This document shows positions 18,862 to 31,249 of a stretch of 64,000 nt of DNA, piece by piece. Source of the DNA: Naganishia liquefaciens (taxonomy: Eukaryota; Basidiomycota; Tremellomycetes; Filobasidiales; Filobasidiaceae). The DNA lies in NCBI GenBank assembly GCA_013423385.1, contig BLZA01000030.1, forward strand, positions 1,071,168 to 1,135,167, given 5' to 3'. A program made the position numbers and the translations under genes. The stretch's first letter is position 1, and every line of letters starts with the position of its first letter. A model generated the notes under the pieces. That model saw only the letters and a program-made list of their open reading frames with translations. It was not told where the DNA came from and made no database searches.

Positions 18862-21800
18862 ATGGATATCAACTACATCTACCACGACCTTGTCAAGCGG
18901 GTCAACTCGACTGCCATCAATGCCGCGGGCCAGGCTGGTGTCCTCAGCGGGACTGATCCCACGGAAGTCAACCCAAACAATGCAAGTATTCCATTTGGTC
19001 GTCGTTTTCCGGATTCTAATCTTATCACTCCAGCCCATTACCCTCTTCTGCATCCAACTCTTCATCATCATTTGCTTCACACAAGGGCTCGGCTGGCTGT
19101 TTAAATGGATTCGTCAGCCTCGAGTCATTGCCGAAGTTGTCGGTGGGATCATTTTGGGGCCGACCGTGATGGGACGAATCCCGCATTTCACCGAACACAT
19201 CTTCCCCCAGGCGTCTTTGACTTACCTGTCACTCATATCCACCATCGGTCTCGTGCTGTTCCTTTTCCTCGTCGGTCTCGAAGTGGATCTCAGCATCATC
19301 AAAAAGGACTGGAAGAGCGCCGTCAGCATCTCGACAGCCGGTATGATATTGCCGTTTGGTGCCGGCGCTGGTATCGCGGTCGCCATCTATCGGGAATTCA
19401 TCGACGAGGCCAACGTGGAATTCGGCATCTTCCTCTTATTCGTCGGTGTCGCCGCCGCTATCACCGCCTTCCCCGTCCTGTGCCGAATCCTCACGGAGAC
19501 CAAGCTCCTCGAGACGCGCGTCGGACAAATCGTCCTCAGCGCAGGAGTCGGCAACGATGTCGTTGGTTGGATCTTGCTCGCGCTTACCATCGCCCTTGTC
19601 AACGCTTCGTCCGGTGTCACGGCGGTCTACATTCTCCTCTGCGCCGTCGGATGGACGCTAGTCATCCTGATCCCTGCCAAGCGCGCTTACGCATGGCTCA
19701 TCCGCCGATCTGGATCCCTGGAGCACGGCCCTACACCGGGCGTCATGGTCGTTACCTTCCTTTTGATCTTTACATCCGCTTTCATGACCGATATCATCGG
19801 TGTGCATGCCATCTTTGGCGGATTCCTCGCTGGATTAATCATACCACATGAACATGGCTTTGCCCGCAAAGTGACCGAGAAGGTGGACGATCTAGTTGGC
19901 CTGCTCTTCCTGCCGATCTACTTTGTCCTTTCCGGACTCAAGACAGATCTTGGATTGCTCAATGATGGAAAGGCGTGGGGATACACATTCGCCATCATCT
20001 TTGTGGCGTTCTTTGGCAAATTCCTCGGGTGTGCTGGAGCAGCTAGGTTAAATCACTTCAATGTACGGGAAAGTTTGGCTGTTGGAACCTTGATGAGCTG
20101 CAAAGGGTGAGTAGTTTTGATTCGAAATACAACATCGCTGAATTATCCTCTCAGCCTGGTTGAGCTCATCGTGCTCAACGTGGGATTGGCTGCCGGTATT
20201 CTGGATACCAAAGTCTTCTCCATGTTTGTATTTATGGCAGTCGTCTTGACAGTCGTTACCACTCCTCTTACACTTTGGGTATACCCTACGAGGTTTCATC
20301 AGCGGGTCAGATTCGCCTCCACTGGGGACGGCGATGGGAAGAATCTCGATCGGGATGAGCGGGGCGATACTGCCGCGAATGCTTTCAGTACCGAGGCCTT
20401 GCCTGGCGGAGTCAGAACCCATACATCGAGGATCATGGTCGTCCTGCAGAAAATGGAGCACCTTGCGGCGATCATGTTTCTCACTCAGCTTTTCGAACAA
20501 CCGGATCTCATTTCGACGACAGTCATTGAACACGCTCAGGCTCCGCCCATATTGAAGCTGCCGACACTGCCTGAAGAGCGAGGAGAAAAGGATCTCGATT
20601 CAGAGGCTTCCCATTCCGATGCCGGGGACGGTCCGAGCGGACACCATGAAGATGCACCCTCTGTCTCGAATTCGATGCTCACTATCGACGCTTTGCGCCT
20701 GGTCGAACTCACCGGTCGAACATCCTCAGTCATGCAATCCATCGAGACCGACGCTCTCGTCAACACCGATGATCTCCTCCAGCTGTTCAAGCAGTATGGC
20801 TACATCCGCGGCTTTAACGTCAAGCCCTCTGCCAGTGTCGCTGAACTTGACAGCTTCCCGCACAGCGTTGGTGAGCACGCAGACAGAAGTGACGCACAAT
20901 TGGTCGTGTTGCCCTGGACCACCCCCGCCTCTGGAGCATCCGGCGCCGTGATGGATGAACAAGCTGCAATTGGGCTCAACATTGGTTTTGGGACGAATGT
21001 TGCAAATTCGCCTACCAATGCTGCTGTGCCCACCAGTCCCAATCCATTCGACAGGATCTTTGGTCCGGACACCAACGCGTCTCCATTCTATTCCGTCTTC
21101 CTGCGTCGAACGCTGGCGGAAGCCAAACGCGATACCGCCATCTTCGTGGATCGCGGCTTCCATGCCGGGGACAACGCCGGACCGCGAGCAATGGCAAATG
21201 TGGGTCATCATCAGCGACTGTTCCTGCCATTCTTTGGTGGTGCCGATGATCGACTGGCTTTGGGTCTTGTTGTCCAAATGTGTTGCCAGACAAACGTCTG
21301 TGCTACCGTAATCCGTTTCAATACCTCGGCGGGAGCGTCTTCCAGCAATACTCCTCCTCAACCCGACAAGGCTTCTCTACCCGAGAGAAGTCGTGCTCGA
21401 ACCATGTCGATGGATTCAAAATCTGGGCAATTTGAGAAAGATGTGCAGCAGCATCAAGAAGCGATGATGAGCGGTGTCCAAACGAGCACGACGCCCAATT
21501 TCGGCAGCTTGGGCGTAAGTACGCAGCTTCAATGCAATCAGACGATGCTGACTCGTATCTTTGCACAGTACAACGCCACCGACGGTGTCCTTCAGTCGCA
21601 AGTTGCAGATGACCTCGCTTGGGAACATTTCGCCACGCAAACTCGACCAGTCTCTGGCGCTCTTTCGCGGATTACTTTTACCATCATCGGCACCTCTCAG
21701 CCACTGGCGACCGCCATTTCATTTGCCACATTAGCCGTGGAGCAGTCTCGGGGTGCTTCCATCCGACCGCTCTTGGTTGTGGTGGGACGCAACAGGCGAG

Positions 21801-21988
21801 GTCCATCCAGTCAATTCGGCAAGGAGATGGCCAAATTGCTCACGAAGAGCCACTTGGCACCCAGTGTAGGAGCGGAAATCAGAAAGACCGTCGGCGACCT
21901 GACGGCTGCACTGGTCACGAGCGGTACCCCGGCTGCGGCAGCATCATTCTTGGTGGTACAGGCAGCCAAGCAAGATGCAAAGTTGTAA
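18862..21988 (+). CDS. KHA1: K+/H+ antiporter, CPA2 family (Kha1)
   Basis: Exchanges K+ for H+ across Golgi/endosomal membranes, setting lumen pH. Exons 18862-18981, 19034-20106 and 20155-21988; a further canonical 54-nt intron at 21515-21568 (GTAAGT to ACAG) is in frame and stop-free, so the protein is 990 or 1008 residues. The Na+/H+ exchanger domain spans about residues 40-450, with PITLFCIQLFIIICFTQ, RQPRVIAEVVGGIILGP, GLVLFLFLVGLEVDL and the paired acidic ion-binding region SAGVGNDVVGW. The cytosolic half is hydrophilic and ends in a universal-stress-like region (PLLVVVGRNRRGPSSQ). The first intron is GC-AG (GCAAGT), the only choice that joins NPNN to PITLF in frame. Start ATG chosen because AGVLSGTDPTEVNPNN is family-like. 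Confidence 0.96.
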
Positions 21989-22136
21989 TATACATCCTTT
22001 CACTTAGAGAAAGCGTTTTTTGTATAGTGTAATTCTCTGCATACCGTTCGTTGTATACTAGTTGTCTTTACCCTTTGTCATATACATCGCTGTACATTGA
22101 CTGTGGGAGTATGACCTAAGTACCCACTTAGATATC

Positions 22137-23824
22137 TCACGAAAAGGCGGGAATTCCCGTCATGGCCTTGCCGATGATAAGCGCTATGGATGCGTGATGA
22201 GCACGTGGCCGACCTCTCAGCATGCAGATATCGACTTACCGTGGATATCCTGGAAGAGCAGTGAGAACCGGAAGTTCAGCCATTGTGATTGGCGACTCTT
22301 CGTCTAAGCAGTACTTACATGCGTGCCTATAAACAAAGCGCAACCAGTACAGTCAATTCCTTGACCAAACAAAAGACGCAATTCTTCCTTACCTTCGTAA
22401 GTGTTAACAACCTGTAAGTTTGCCGCATGTCGGCCGATATGGTACCTGTTTGTCAAGTTATCAGCCACTGTCCGCGCTCAGCGAGAAAGAGATACATCCT
22501 CATCGCTAACTGCATTGCCTCCTAGCACATCCAGCAGGATGCGGGCGTGCATGAGGGCTTTGCCGCAATTGTTCCGCTTCATCATAGAGACCATATCCGG
22601 ATGCCAGAGCGCCTTATCTTTGAGACGGCCGAGCTGAAGGGCGCCCAATAATCCTAGAGTGGATTCAGTTGAAGCATCGGCAAGTTTTTTCTGTATCAAC
22701 TGGTAAGATGCGAGCGGCTTTTTAAATTGGTTTCTGGAAACCCGTTGTTTCAGCTGCGTCTTATCGCAAGAGTGTCCGACTTACCGTTCGAGGGCGTATT
22801 CTCTAGACCGCGCGATGCAGTCCTCCAAGGAACCCATCACACCCCAAGCGATTCCAAATCGGGCGCTGTTCAGACATGAGAATGGCAGTCCGAGGCCTTG
22901 GCCCTTTGGCAGCATGTTCTCTTTGGGAATCTTGACAGTATCCATAAAAATACTTCCCGTGATAGAAGCCCTGAGAGCAAGCTTGTTCTTGATTGCAGGA
23001 GCGGTAAGCCCATCCATGCCCTGGAAAGAGAAATCAGCGGAGTATGCGAGGGCCAGTCCACACTTCTAAGTACCTTCTCTAGAAGGAAACCACGAATCTT
23101 GCCGTCCCACTTGCACTTTGCCCAAACAAGGAAAACATCGGCAACTGGAGCATTGGAAATCCAAGTCTTGCTCCCACTGAGCGTATAGCCGCCATCGGGA
23201 TTCTCTGAAGCGGTGGTCTCCATACTGGAGGGATCGGAGCCATGGTTAGGTTCGGTCAATCCCTGGGCGCATGCTTCCTCAGCATTCCGAACGAGCAAGT
23301 AGATGATCTTTTCTCACAAAGCAACCAATGAGTTCTCCCTTGGCAAGTCTCGGGAGGAACCGTTCTTTCTGCTCTTCGCTGCCAAATTCGTTGATCGGAT
23401 GCATGACCAGACTCGACTGCACGCTCATGGCCGAACGGTAACCTGAATCGACTCTTTCCACCTCTCGCGCAATTAGGCCATACGCCACAGATGATACGCC
23501 CGCACATCCATGTCCCTCGATGGTGGCTCCAAGCAGGCCCAACTCTCCCATCTCGGACATGATTTTCTTGTCAAAGTCCTCGGTCCGGTATGCTTCCATC
23601 ACCCGCGGCAGCAGGTTTTCCTGACAATAGTCTCGAGCGGTGTCTCGAATGGCAACTTCCTCCTCCGTCAAAAGAGAGTTCATGTCCAAAGGATCCTCCC
23701 AGTTGTATTTCGCAAACTTGGTGCCGCTTGCCATTCGTTTGTTGGCGAGCGCAGGCTGAATAAAGCATGGCGATGCGTGATGCCGCCGAGAGATGGAGCT
23801 AATGAGAGCAGTCGTTCGTTGCAT
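22137..23824 (-). CDS. GCDH: glutaryl-CoA dehydrogenase, mitochondrial acyl-CoA dehydrogenase family
   Basis: FAD enzyme converting glutaryl-CoA to crotonyl-CoA in lysine/tryptophan breakdown. Eight exons on the minus strand: 23824-23318, 23262-23074, 23020-22785, 22733 to about 22496, 22445-22393, 22326-22319, 22249-22240, 22183-22137 (about 423 residues). A basic presequence ([16 protein letters not shown]) precedes the body. GCDH signatures are [46 protein letters not shown] and [10 protein letters not shown]; the catalytic Glu is in NTYEGTHDIHA. Exons 6 and 7 are 8 and 10 nt and together supply GTHDIHA. Between exons 4 and 5 no GT-AG pair keeps DE joined to YHI; the best pair (GTATCT to ACAG) shifts by one base. 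Alternative start at 23956 would precede the presequence and is unlikely. Confidence 0.93.
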
Positions 23825-24151
23825 TCTGTTGCGATAATACGAGTGCTGTCCCGTGTCAACAGGAGGGATATAAGGGTGTTTGCTGAGATGAGGGGAGGGT
23901 ACACCATCGAGATCCGTTTGCTCGCCGTTCCACTCATATAATATACAACCCCGCATCGGGCTCGCTTACCGATGCCTCCCGAGCCGATGCGGGGAAAGCC
24001 GATGGATTTCTGCGCTAAGTTCAGAAGCTTACGAGTCATTTTGATGCCGAGCTTGGAAAGTATTAGCTCTTTTTCAGACCCCGGTGCGGACGTGCAGTCG
24101 TTCGCCTCCGGCGACTCGCAAGCAGAGCGATCGCAGTGATGATGAATGATG
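23825..24151. other. divergent promoter region GCDH/PRE7
   Basis: About 330 bases between two diverging genes. A minus-strand open frame covers it without coding character. No RNA gene is seen. Confidence 0.45.
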
Positions 24152-25473
24152 ATGAATCGTGTCGAAGTCACTCCCGACCGTCTCTCTTACGGCACAAAGA
24201 CCTCTCATCTGCAGATTCACAGGCAAGGTCATCGTCAATCAAGTCATGTCTCGATTCAACCCTTATGAGGAGAACGGTGGCTCCATCCTCGCAATCGCTG
24301 GACAGGATTTCAGCGTCATTGCCGGAGACACGAGGTGTGTGCTTTTCCTTCGTTTACCCTCTGGCAGCTTGATCCTGACACCACTGTCGCTTCGCAGGCA
24401 GTCTCAGGGATACAGTATTCAGACGCGATATGCGCAGAAGGTTTTCCCTCTGTAAGTGTCATGACAGAAACACAAGCGAATCCTCATTGAATCAAATGCC
24501 TTTGTCAATCACCTGATCAGGACGTCGTGCGCTGTGCTGGCCGTCAACGGGTTTGCAGCAGATGGAAAGAATTTCGTGAAGCGGGTCAAGCAGCGACTCG
24601 AGGTAGGTCGGGAATCTTGTACACGCAAGAAGTCGTCCTGTTAACTTGGCCCCTGCGCGAACAGTGGTACACCAGCGCACATCACAAGGAAATGCCTTTG
24701 AAATCGATTGCGCGACTCATTCAGACAATGCTTTATGCCGTGAGTCCAATTGAATTGCAGTTTTGCCTCAGGCTCATCATCGCTGTATCGTGACAGAGAC
24801 GTATGTTCCCGTATTACGTATACAACATTCTCTCAGGCATTGAGGAAGATGGTAAGGAGACACGCCAATGAAAGGCAATTCTTAGCGAAATCTTATTTAC
24901 GAATCCATCTTTATAGGCTCTGGGGCTGTATACTCTTTCGACCCTGTCGGAAGTTACGAACGTGAGGCTTGTCGAGGAGCCGGTGCTGCCCAGAGTCTGC
25001 TTCAGCCTTTCCTGGACAACCAGGTATGTTTTCCAGGTTACACAGCGTCAAGGAAGGCCACGCGCTTACCGCTGTAATCCAACTCTTGTCTCTTTAGATC
25101 TACTTCAAGAATCAGACGCCAGCTCCCGGCGCCGAGCCTTTCGTGCCCGGTCGTCTGCCGTTGAGCACTGTCTTGTCCCTCGTGGTCGACGCTTTCACTG
25201 TGAGTCAATCATCTCACCTCCAGTTTCTACTGAATACTCAATTCTTCTCAGTCTGCAACGGAACGTCATATCGAAGTCGGCGACGGTCTCGAGATGTATA
25301 TTGTCATGGCTCCAGGCAGATCCGCTGATGACCTTACCAATGCTGAGGCGCGTCAATCCAAGGAATGGCCAACAGACTTGACGGTAGAAGAAGTCGAGTC
25401 GCTGGGAGACGAGCAGGACGAAGACAAGGCGTACAAGGTCTTTTGCTTGAGGAGGCCATTGAAGAGGGATTAG
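24152..25473 (+). CDS. PRE7: 20S proteasome subunit beta-6 (Pre7/PSMB1)
   Basis: Non-catalytic beta-ring subunit of the 20S core. Exons: 5' exon to 24334, then 24398-24451, 24521-24602, 24665-24739, 24797-24851, 24917-25023, 25098-25199, 25252-25473. Strong family stretches: [84 protein letters not shown] and [14 protein letters not shown]. The N-terminus is problematic. A clearly homologous [19 protein letters not shown] starts at 24152 in one frame, but RFNPY follows in the next frame (+1) around 24248-24252, and no normal-sized intron can bridge them. The internal ATG at 24246 ([12 protein letters not shown]) gives a nearly mature protein. The rest of the gene is intact. Confidence 0.94.
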
Positions 25474-26287
25474 TCGGTCTCGACGCGGGTTTTTGAGATG
25501 TATCACTTCCAGCAGGAGCTCAGCTCTGTTGAGCTATCAGATTTCGCAATTCAAAGACAGCATTGGATTGCGATCGTGACTTCCAGACTTGCCAGATTCG
25601 ACTAACCCCTGCAAGTACTGTCGGCCTCAAAGCGTTGCAAAAGCTCGGGACTTCGCAAAGTGGTGTCATTGTTTCATCGCTATTTAGCTACCTGCCCATC
25701 ACTGTCACAACGGTTCATGAGGTCTGTGGTCAAGATTTCATCCCGCTTTCCTGCGTTGAGACTTCTAATTCGGCGATTCAGCTGAGCGTTCCATTCACCC
25801 TCCTCGCCCCGGTTCTCACGACCACCCTGATGCCGTGTGTACATCACCGAGTGTCAGCACATGCAGAGAAAGACAGAAACTGTACCCTACAAAAAGGGCT
25901 TGTCGGAAACGCGACTCGAGCGCGATCGCAAGGCTGATCTTCAGCAAATTCGCCCCGAATGACGCACTTCGCGTCTGATTACCTTTCAAAGGACGGAAAT
26001 GCACCCGCAAAAATAATTGGTCCGTTAAGGTGTTCTGGCGGCGGGTCTGTCTGCATCTCGGTAAGGTATACAAGTATTCGGTCCCGTTCGCAGTATTCAC
26101 GAAGGGCATCATCGGCGACTGAAGAGGTGACTGCGTTGCTGTTGTCTCCTGACGAGTTTCTATCTCTCCGAGCGCAAGCGACGCAGCGACGCGGGCATCC
26201 CGTGGACACAAAAGGAGAGTTTGCGAGGTTCGTTGCACTAGTATTCCCTTCAGCCGTACATGCTTATCCTCGCATAGCTTTTCCAAC
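25474..26287. other. intergenic, promoter of the MDR fusion gene
   Basis: About 810 bases. Open frames at 25563-25937 and on the minus strand have no family features. I see no gene or RNA here. Confidence 0.45.
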
Positions 26288-29200
26288 ATGCCCTTCGGAT
26301 TCAAGAAACCGTCGAGGTCATACGCAGCTTCCGCCAACGCCTACTACGACCCTGTGAGCGGTTACCCTACACCATATGATCCACAAACCCGCGCAATTCA
26401 TGGTCCTCCCAAGGGGTACGGACGGGCGGATGAAGACAGCTCGGATGACGAGTACGGAGGGTCAAGGGTGCGGCGCAGAGATCATGTCCCTGGTCAACAG
26501 GAAGACCGGCATCGACGGTCGAGCTATGATGCGACTCCGATCGCAAGGAAAAAGAGCTCGACACTACGAACTAGTCAAAGAGGTGCTGTCGGACGACAAA
26601 GCCCTGCAAGCGATGTCGGCCGATCATCGCAATCGCACTCTCACAGCAAAAGCAAGAAAGCGTCACAGCATGTGCATTATGCGGAGACTCCGGAAGTCCC
26701 GGTTTCCGTTACAAGCCCTTCTCAAATGATGCGATCCGCTTCTAAGGCAGGAGTCAAGGCCAACTCGCAAGTGGAACGTCAGAGGAGGAATCAGAATGTA
26801 AGGGCGGCCATGGCTACGTTCTCGCCTGTCGACTTGGCCCCTCCCGCCCCCAAGTCACGGAAGGGTCTCGACGACGAAAATGAGGAGGCACATTCGGATC
26901 AGGAGGGGTCTTGGGCTGGTCGCTCTGACGGCAGCGACGATATCGGCTCTGGAGCCGATTCCAGTGCACCTCAATCATCCGTCGGCCCGGACTGTGCAAC
27001 ATCGATAGCTCGTGCGCCCGAACATATTCCCCCGCAACCCGTATTTGCTCAAGACGACGTGTCTGAAGCAGAAGCCGAGGCGGATTCGGAGAATTGCGAG
27101 CGAGATGTATCTCATCAAGGCATGCAGGGCGGGAATGGAATCGAAACGATCGAGAACGATGGATGTACTCCGGGATCAGGAAAAAACAGCAGGACACCAT
27201 CGCCTGCTGCAGAGCTCGGCCGTCCCACCTTACGTCTAGAGCGGTACAACGAACACGGCGAATTGACGCCGCCCACGTCTGATCCCGGCGCTCTGTCCAA
27301 CTTGGTGGCTGGCATGTCCTGTGCCGAGTCAAAAAGCTACGATGCTGCATCACCTTGGACGGCGCCAATGGCGTCCCATTCAGTCTCGCCTAGCCATCAA
27401 TCACGTCCTGAAAGCCGAAGCTCTCAAGGCTTCAGTATGGGTGTCTTTGATCGTCTCTCCAGCAAGCTAGGTGGCAAGGAAGAACAGGTCAGCCGTAAAT
27501 ACGCTCTCTCGCCCCCGCTCAGTCCGCTGGGACCCAGCGTCGGTCTTACGCACGCTCCACAAGCTGTCTCCTTCGGCAGTGGGGGCGAACACTTGGACGG
27601 GATATCAGGGGCAGAGCGAGACAGCACTCACGATATGATCTCTCATTCTCGAGCGCAGCCCAGAGCCACCAAGTCAGAGGCACCATCGACACCCGTAGCT
27701 CATGCGACTTTAGCCCCTCCTGTGCTCGCTCTTCAACCGCCGACGCCGCAACATGACTTGACGCAGACACCATTTCACACGACGAGCTTGGAGGAGTCCT
27801 CAGCGAATAGCGAAAGCGATCCTCCGCAGTCTCCTGCACCTCAAGTCCGCTCCTCATACACTCTTTCCAATGATAGACCTTTTGGTACACCGCTCGGCAA
27901 CTCGGTATTTTCAGATGAGCGAGACTCAACTCAGCGTCCAGGTTCGAATTCCAGCAGCCGTTCCTCGTCGCATTCAAACAAGGCTGTCCCTGACATGAAC
28001 CAGAATCAGGGTCAGGCGCAACGGACGACAGCTTTTCCCGGAGCGCAACGCTCTGCCAGCCCGACCCCTCCGCAAAGTTCGGCACCTTCGGCACCTTCGT
28101 CAACATCCGGCAAGCTACCTGCTCCGATGAATCCCCATCAGCCGGCATTTCTGAAGTGGGATCCAGCGAATCAACGATGGATTCCCGTTCCAGTGCTCAG
28201 CAGCAATGCGTTACCGCCACCGCGACCCGAGAGCGTCGTTTCTTCAGCATCCGCATACTCTCAAATGTCCGCGGTGAAGCCGACTGGATTAGCCTTGTCT
28301 GCAACTCAAGCCAGGCGCCAAAGCCTTCCCACTTTGGCGCTCAGTCCGGCACGCTCTGTGCGTAGAGCACCTTCGCCCTCCATGTCAAGCTACTCCAGGC
28401 CAGCTTCACCATCTCAGGCGCCCATTCTTGCTTCCCCGATTGCTGGATCATCCTTTGTTGGTCGGCGAATGTCCATCGACCCGCCATATCTAATGAACGC
28501 CAACACGTTGACACTGTTGCCGGAGATGCAGGAAGTCGAAGCGGATCCTTCAGTGTCGCCATATTCGCCGCGTTCCGCTCCGCATTCCCGCGCGCCATCT
28601 ATCGATGGAAGGGGCTCGAACGTCGGGATAAATTATCGCTCGTCCTTTTCTTCTTATCGACCACGAGATAGTCAAGTATTCCCTCAAGGGTACGATGTGA
28701 ATGCGCGAGTTGCCGATATGGCTCGGGGGGCGTCGGGAAGCAGAGCCTCCTCCATTAACGGCGATTCTGTTTCTGAAGGGGAGAAGAGATGGCGTGACAA
28801 TTATGGCCATTCTCGGGATTCCTCCATCTATCAGGACAACATTCCCTACGAAGAAAGTGAATACGAGCGGGGGAGCCAGATGGGCAGTGCTTTCGGCAGA
28901 GCTCCGACTCCCTCGATGAATGGTGGGAAATCGAAGGATCTCGCCAAACCGGGCAGGGAAAGCGCTCTTGACGTGATGTCGGTTCGAGGTGACTCTGTGC
29001 AACTACTCGGATCCGATGGGACGGATCAGCCGACCAGTGGCTACACGTAAGAGATAAAGATTGACGTTTCAGAGCGACCCGCTAACGGTTTCTTCGCCCA
29101 TCCAGATCTCTCGTCCTGCCGTCAGGCGCATACGTGCCGTCTGATCCCACCAAATCCAGTGATAAGCTCGATCACCGCTTGCTCGGAATGCCTCATGCGA

Positions 29201-30436
29201 CCATGTCCACCATTACCGTCTCCGACAGTTCTGTTCCGAGTGGTAGACGATCTTCTCTTGGTGGATTGATACATCATCGAGATACTGCCACGCCAGCTCA
29301 TCTGCGGGCGGAGCTTCCTCCGCCGGTTGCCTTCTCATCTCATCAGTCGCCACCTACCAAGATATCGGCATCACAGGTTCTGGTGCAGGTACATGCGGTC
29401 TCCCTCGACAAATTCGACTCGGATATGGTCAAGGAGAAGGCAACGAGCGGAAGCGGTGCTGGCAAGTGGATTCCTGGGAGAAGTTTCGTCGGACGTGCTC
29501 TGAATGTGGGAGCCGACGTAAGGGTCATTGCGAAGGGCGACATCGTCATGGGACTCGTTGACATACGCAAGGTAAGTTGCACATGATTGAGTCTACAATA
29601 CCCACTAAGAATGACATAACAGAGTGGCTGCCTGGCCGAATATATCGTTTGCGAGCGAAGACGACTGGCTCGCATCCCTCTGGGAGTCAATCTCAGTCTT
29701 GAGGAAGTCTCATGTCTACCACTGCTCGGTGTCACCGCTCACCGTGCGTGTGTCGGGCAGACCAGGGGCTCTCGGGCCCTCATTCTCAACGCGCATGAAG
29801 GCGTTGGAGCCTTGGTAGCTCAGGAACTTTCCAGCATGGGCTTACACGTCATCGCTCATGTTCCCCTCGACGTTGATAATGCAGAGGATGATGCCTGGGA
29901 CAATGGAGCCAAGGAGGTCTTTGCCGACGATGCGGTTGCCATGATCAACGCTCAGCATGAAAGCGGATTCGAATTCGTGCTCGACACTATTGGTGGACGA
30001 AGGATTTACGATGCGTGTCGTCGGGTTCTGCGAACCAACGGAGTGTGAGTCCTCGCAACATCTTGTTAGAAATTTATGACGCTTGACTGACCGCTGGACC
30101 AATAGGTTCGTAACGTTATACGGCGACGATGCGGAGCATGTGCCATCTGGGCCTCAAGTTAAGTCATCGCTCCATGCGCTTCGTCGCGCATTCGTCAAGA
30201 AGGACAAGAAAGCGATTTCCTACGTCCATCTACTTCCCGGAGGAGCCGATATTGACGTGTCGGGACAAGATACCCGTGATATTCTGGAGCTTCCAGTCAT
30301 GACTCTGTATCGACCCAAGGTCGGCATGGTCGTGCCGTTTGAAAGAGCTCCAGAGGCGTTCGAAGAGCTGGCAAGTCTGGTAAGCGGCGGTGTGCGGGAG
30401 GAATCAGGAACCGTCGTGGTTAGGTTGTCAAATTAG
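26288..30436 (+). CDS. disordered protein fused to C-terminal MDR (quinone oxidoreductase-like) domain
   Basis: Four exons: 26288-29046, 29106-29571, 29623-30044, 30106-30436 (1325 residues). The first 940 residues (mostly exon 1) are Ser/Pro/Arg-rich and lack predicted folds, with short motifs such as MPFGFKKPSRSYAASANAYY and many SP sites. The last 350 residues form a medium-chain dehydrogenase/reductase: a GroES-like part (ASQVLVQVHAVSLDKFDSD, GKWIPGRSFVGRALNVG), then a Rossmann part with LILNAHEGVGALVAQ as the nucleotide-binding glycine loop, and FEFVLDTIGGRRIYD. No structural-zinc cysteine cluster is seen, which fits NADPH quinone oxidoreductase rather than zinc alcohol dehydrogenase. 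Three clean GT-AG introns join the parts, so this is a true fusion unless a hidden internal promoter exists. Substrate unknown. Confidence 0.88.
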
Positions 30437-30744
30437 ATGGGTGGTGTTTCTCAAGTGATCCGGGTATTATCTATATTGTAGCCAGGTGATAGACGAGTTT
30501 CTGTAGCCAATATTTTGGGTTGTAGTATATAATATCATGCGCAGTCCGCCTCATAATGGAATAGGCTTGACAATATCCTTCGAGGTGATACCTTCGTTGC
30601 TAAAGGCAATCTTGTGCACTGCAGACCTTGATGGCAGACGATTCATTGATCCGGTCCACGAAGCAGGTTTCGCTTATGGCGACATTTCACTAGAGTCAGT
30701 GTTTCGTGATATGCGTATTAGTGTACAAGTGTATGGATACAACC
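30437..30744. other. convergent intergenic region
   Basis: About 310 AT-rich bases between two converging genes; no coding signal. Confidence 0.45.
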
Positions 30745-31249
30745 TTAACCCAAGAAGTTATACATGAACAAATGTAGCACGATGGAAGCAGCGCAGAACT
30801 CCGCGAACGCCCTATTCTCGCAGTCGCATCAGTACTTGCGCGGAATTTGAGAGGAGATTATTAACGCACCTCTCTTGCGAAGTTCCCTTGAACTCTCCAA
30901 TGGTGTCCGGCGCTGTTTGTGCCCTGAGACCCGCAAGCAAGACGAACTGGCCAACAGTACCGCCAAAGCTGAAACACTCGAATGAGCGTCGTGCTATATA
31001 CAAGGCAATTTCGTTGACTAACGAGTGTACCTACCTTCCAAAGAATGCGTTGAGGGGGTATCCCGTAATCAAAATTCTGTATGCGAATTGTAGCACACCG
31101 GAAGCGACGAGGACGAGCAGAAAGCAGTCGATGAGCTTGGTCCGTGTCAACGTGGTGGCCCGGTAGTTTTGGACGAGCGTGTTGAGGGAGGATTGTAGGG
31201 CCGAGGCGCTGGTGTCGACTGTCTTGGCAGAGGGTTTCGTGTTGGCCAT
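30745..31249 (-). CDS. OST2: oligosaccharyltransferase subunit Ost2/DAD1
   Basis: Small membrane subunit of the ER oligosaccharyltransferase that transfers glycan to asparagine. Three exons on the minus strand: 31249-31035, 30968-30870, 30811-30745 (126 residues). Recognisable features: a soluble N-terminus, LIDCFLLVLVASGVLQFAYRI, the turn TGYPLNAFFGSFGGTVGQFVL, the DAD1 motif NAFFxSFxxxVGxFVL, and the C-terminal LHLFMYNFLG matching the usual HxxVxNFxG end. Length is near the 110-130 family norm. The start ATG at 31249 was preferred over an in-frame upstream extension to 31441. Divergent from the mitoribosomal gene 250 bp away, so the two probably share a promoter. Confidence 0.95.
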
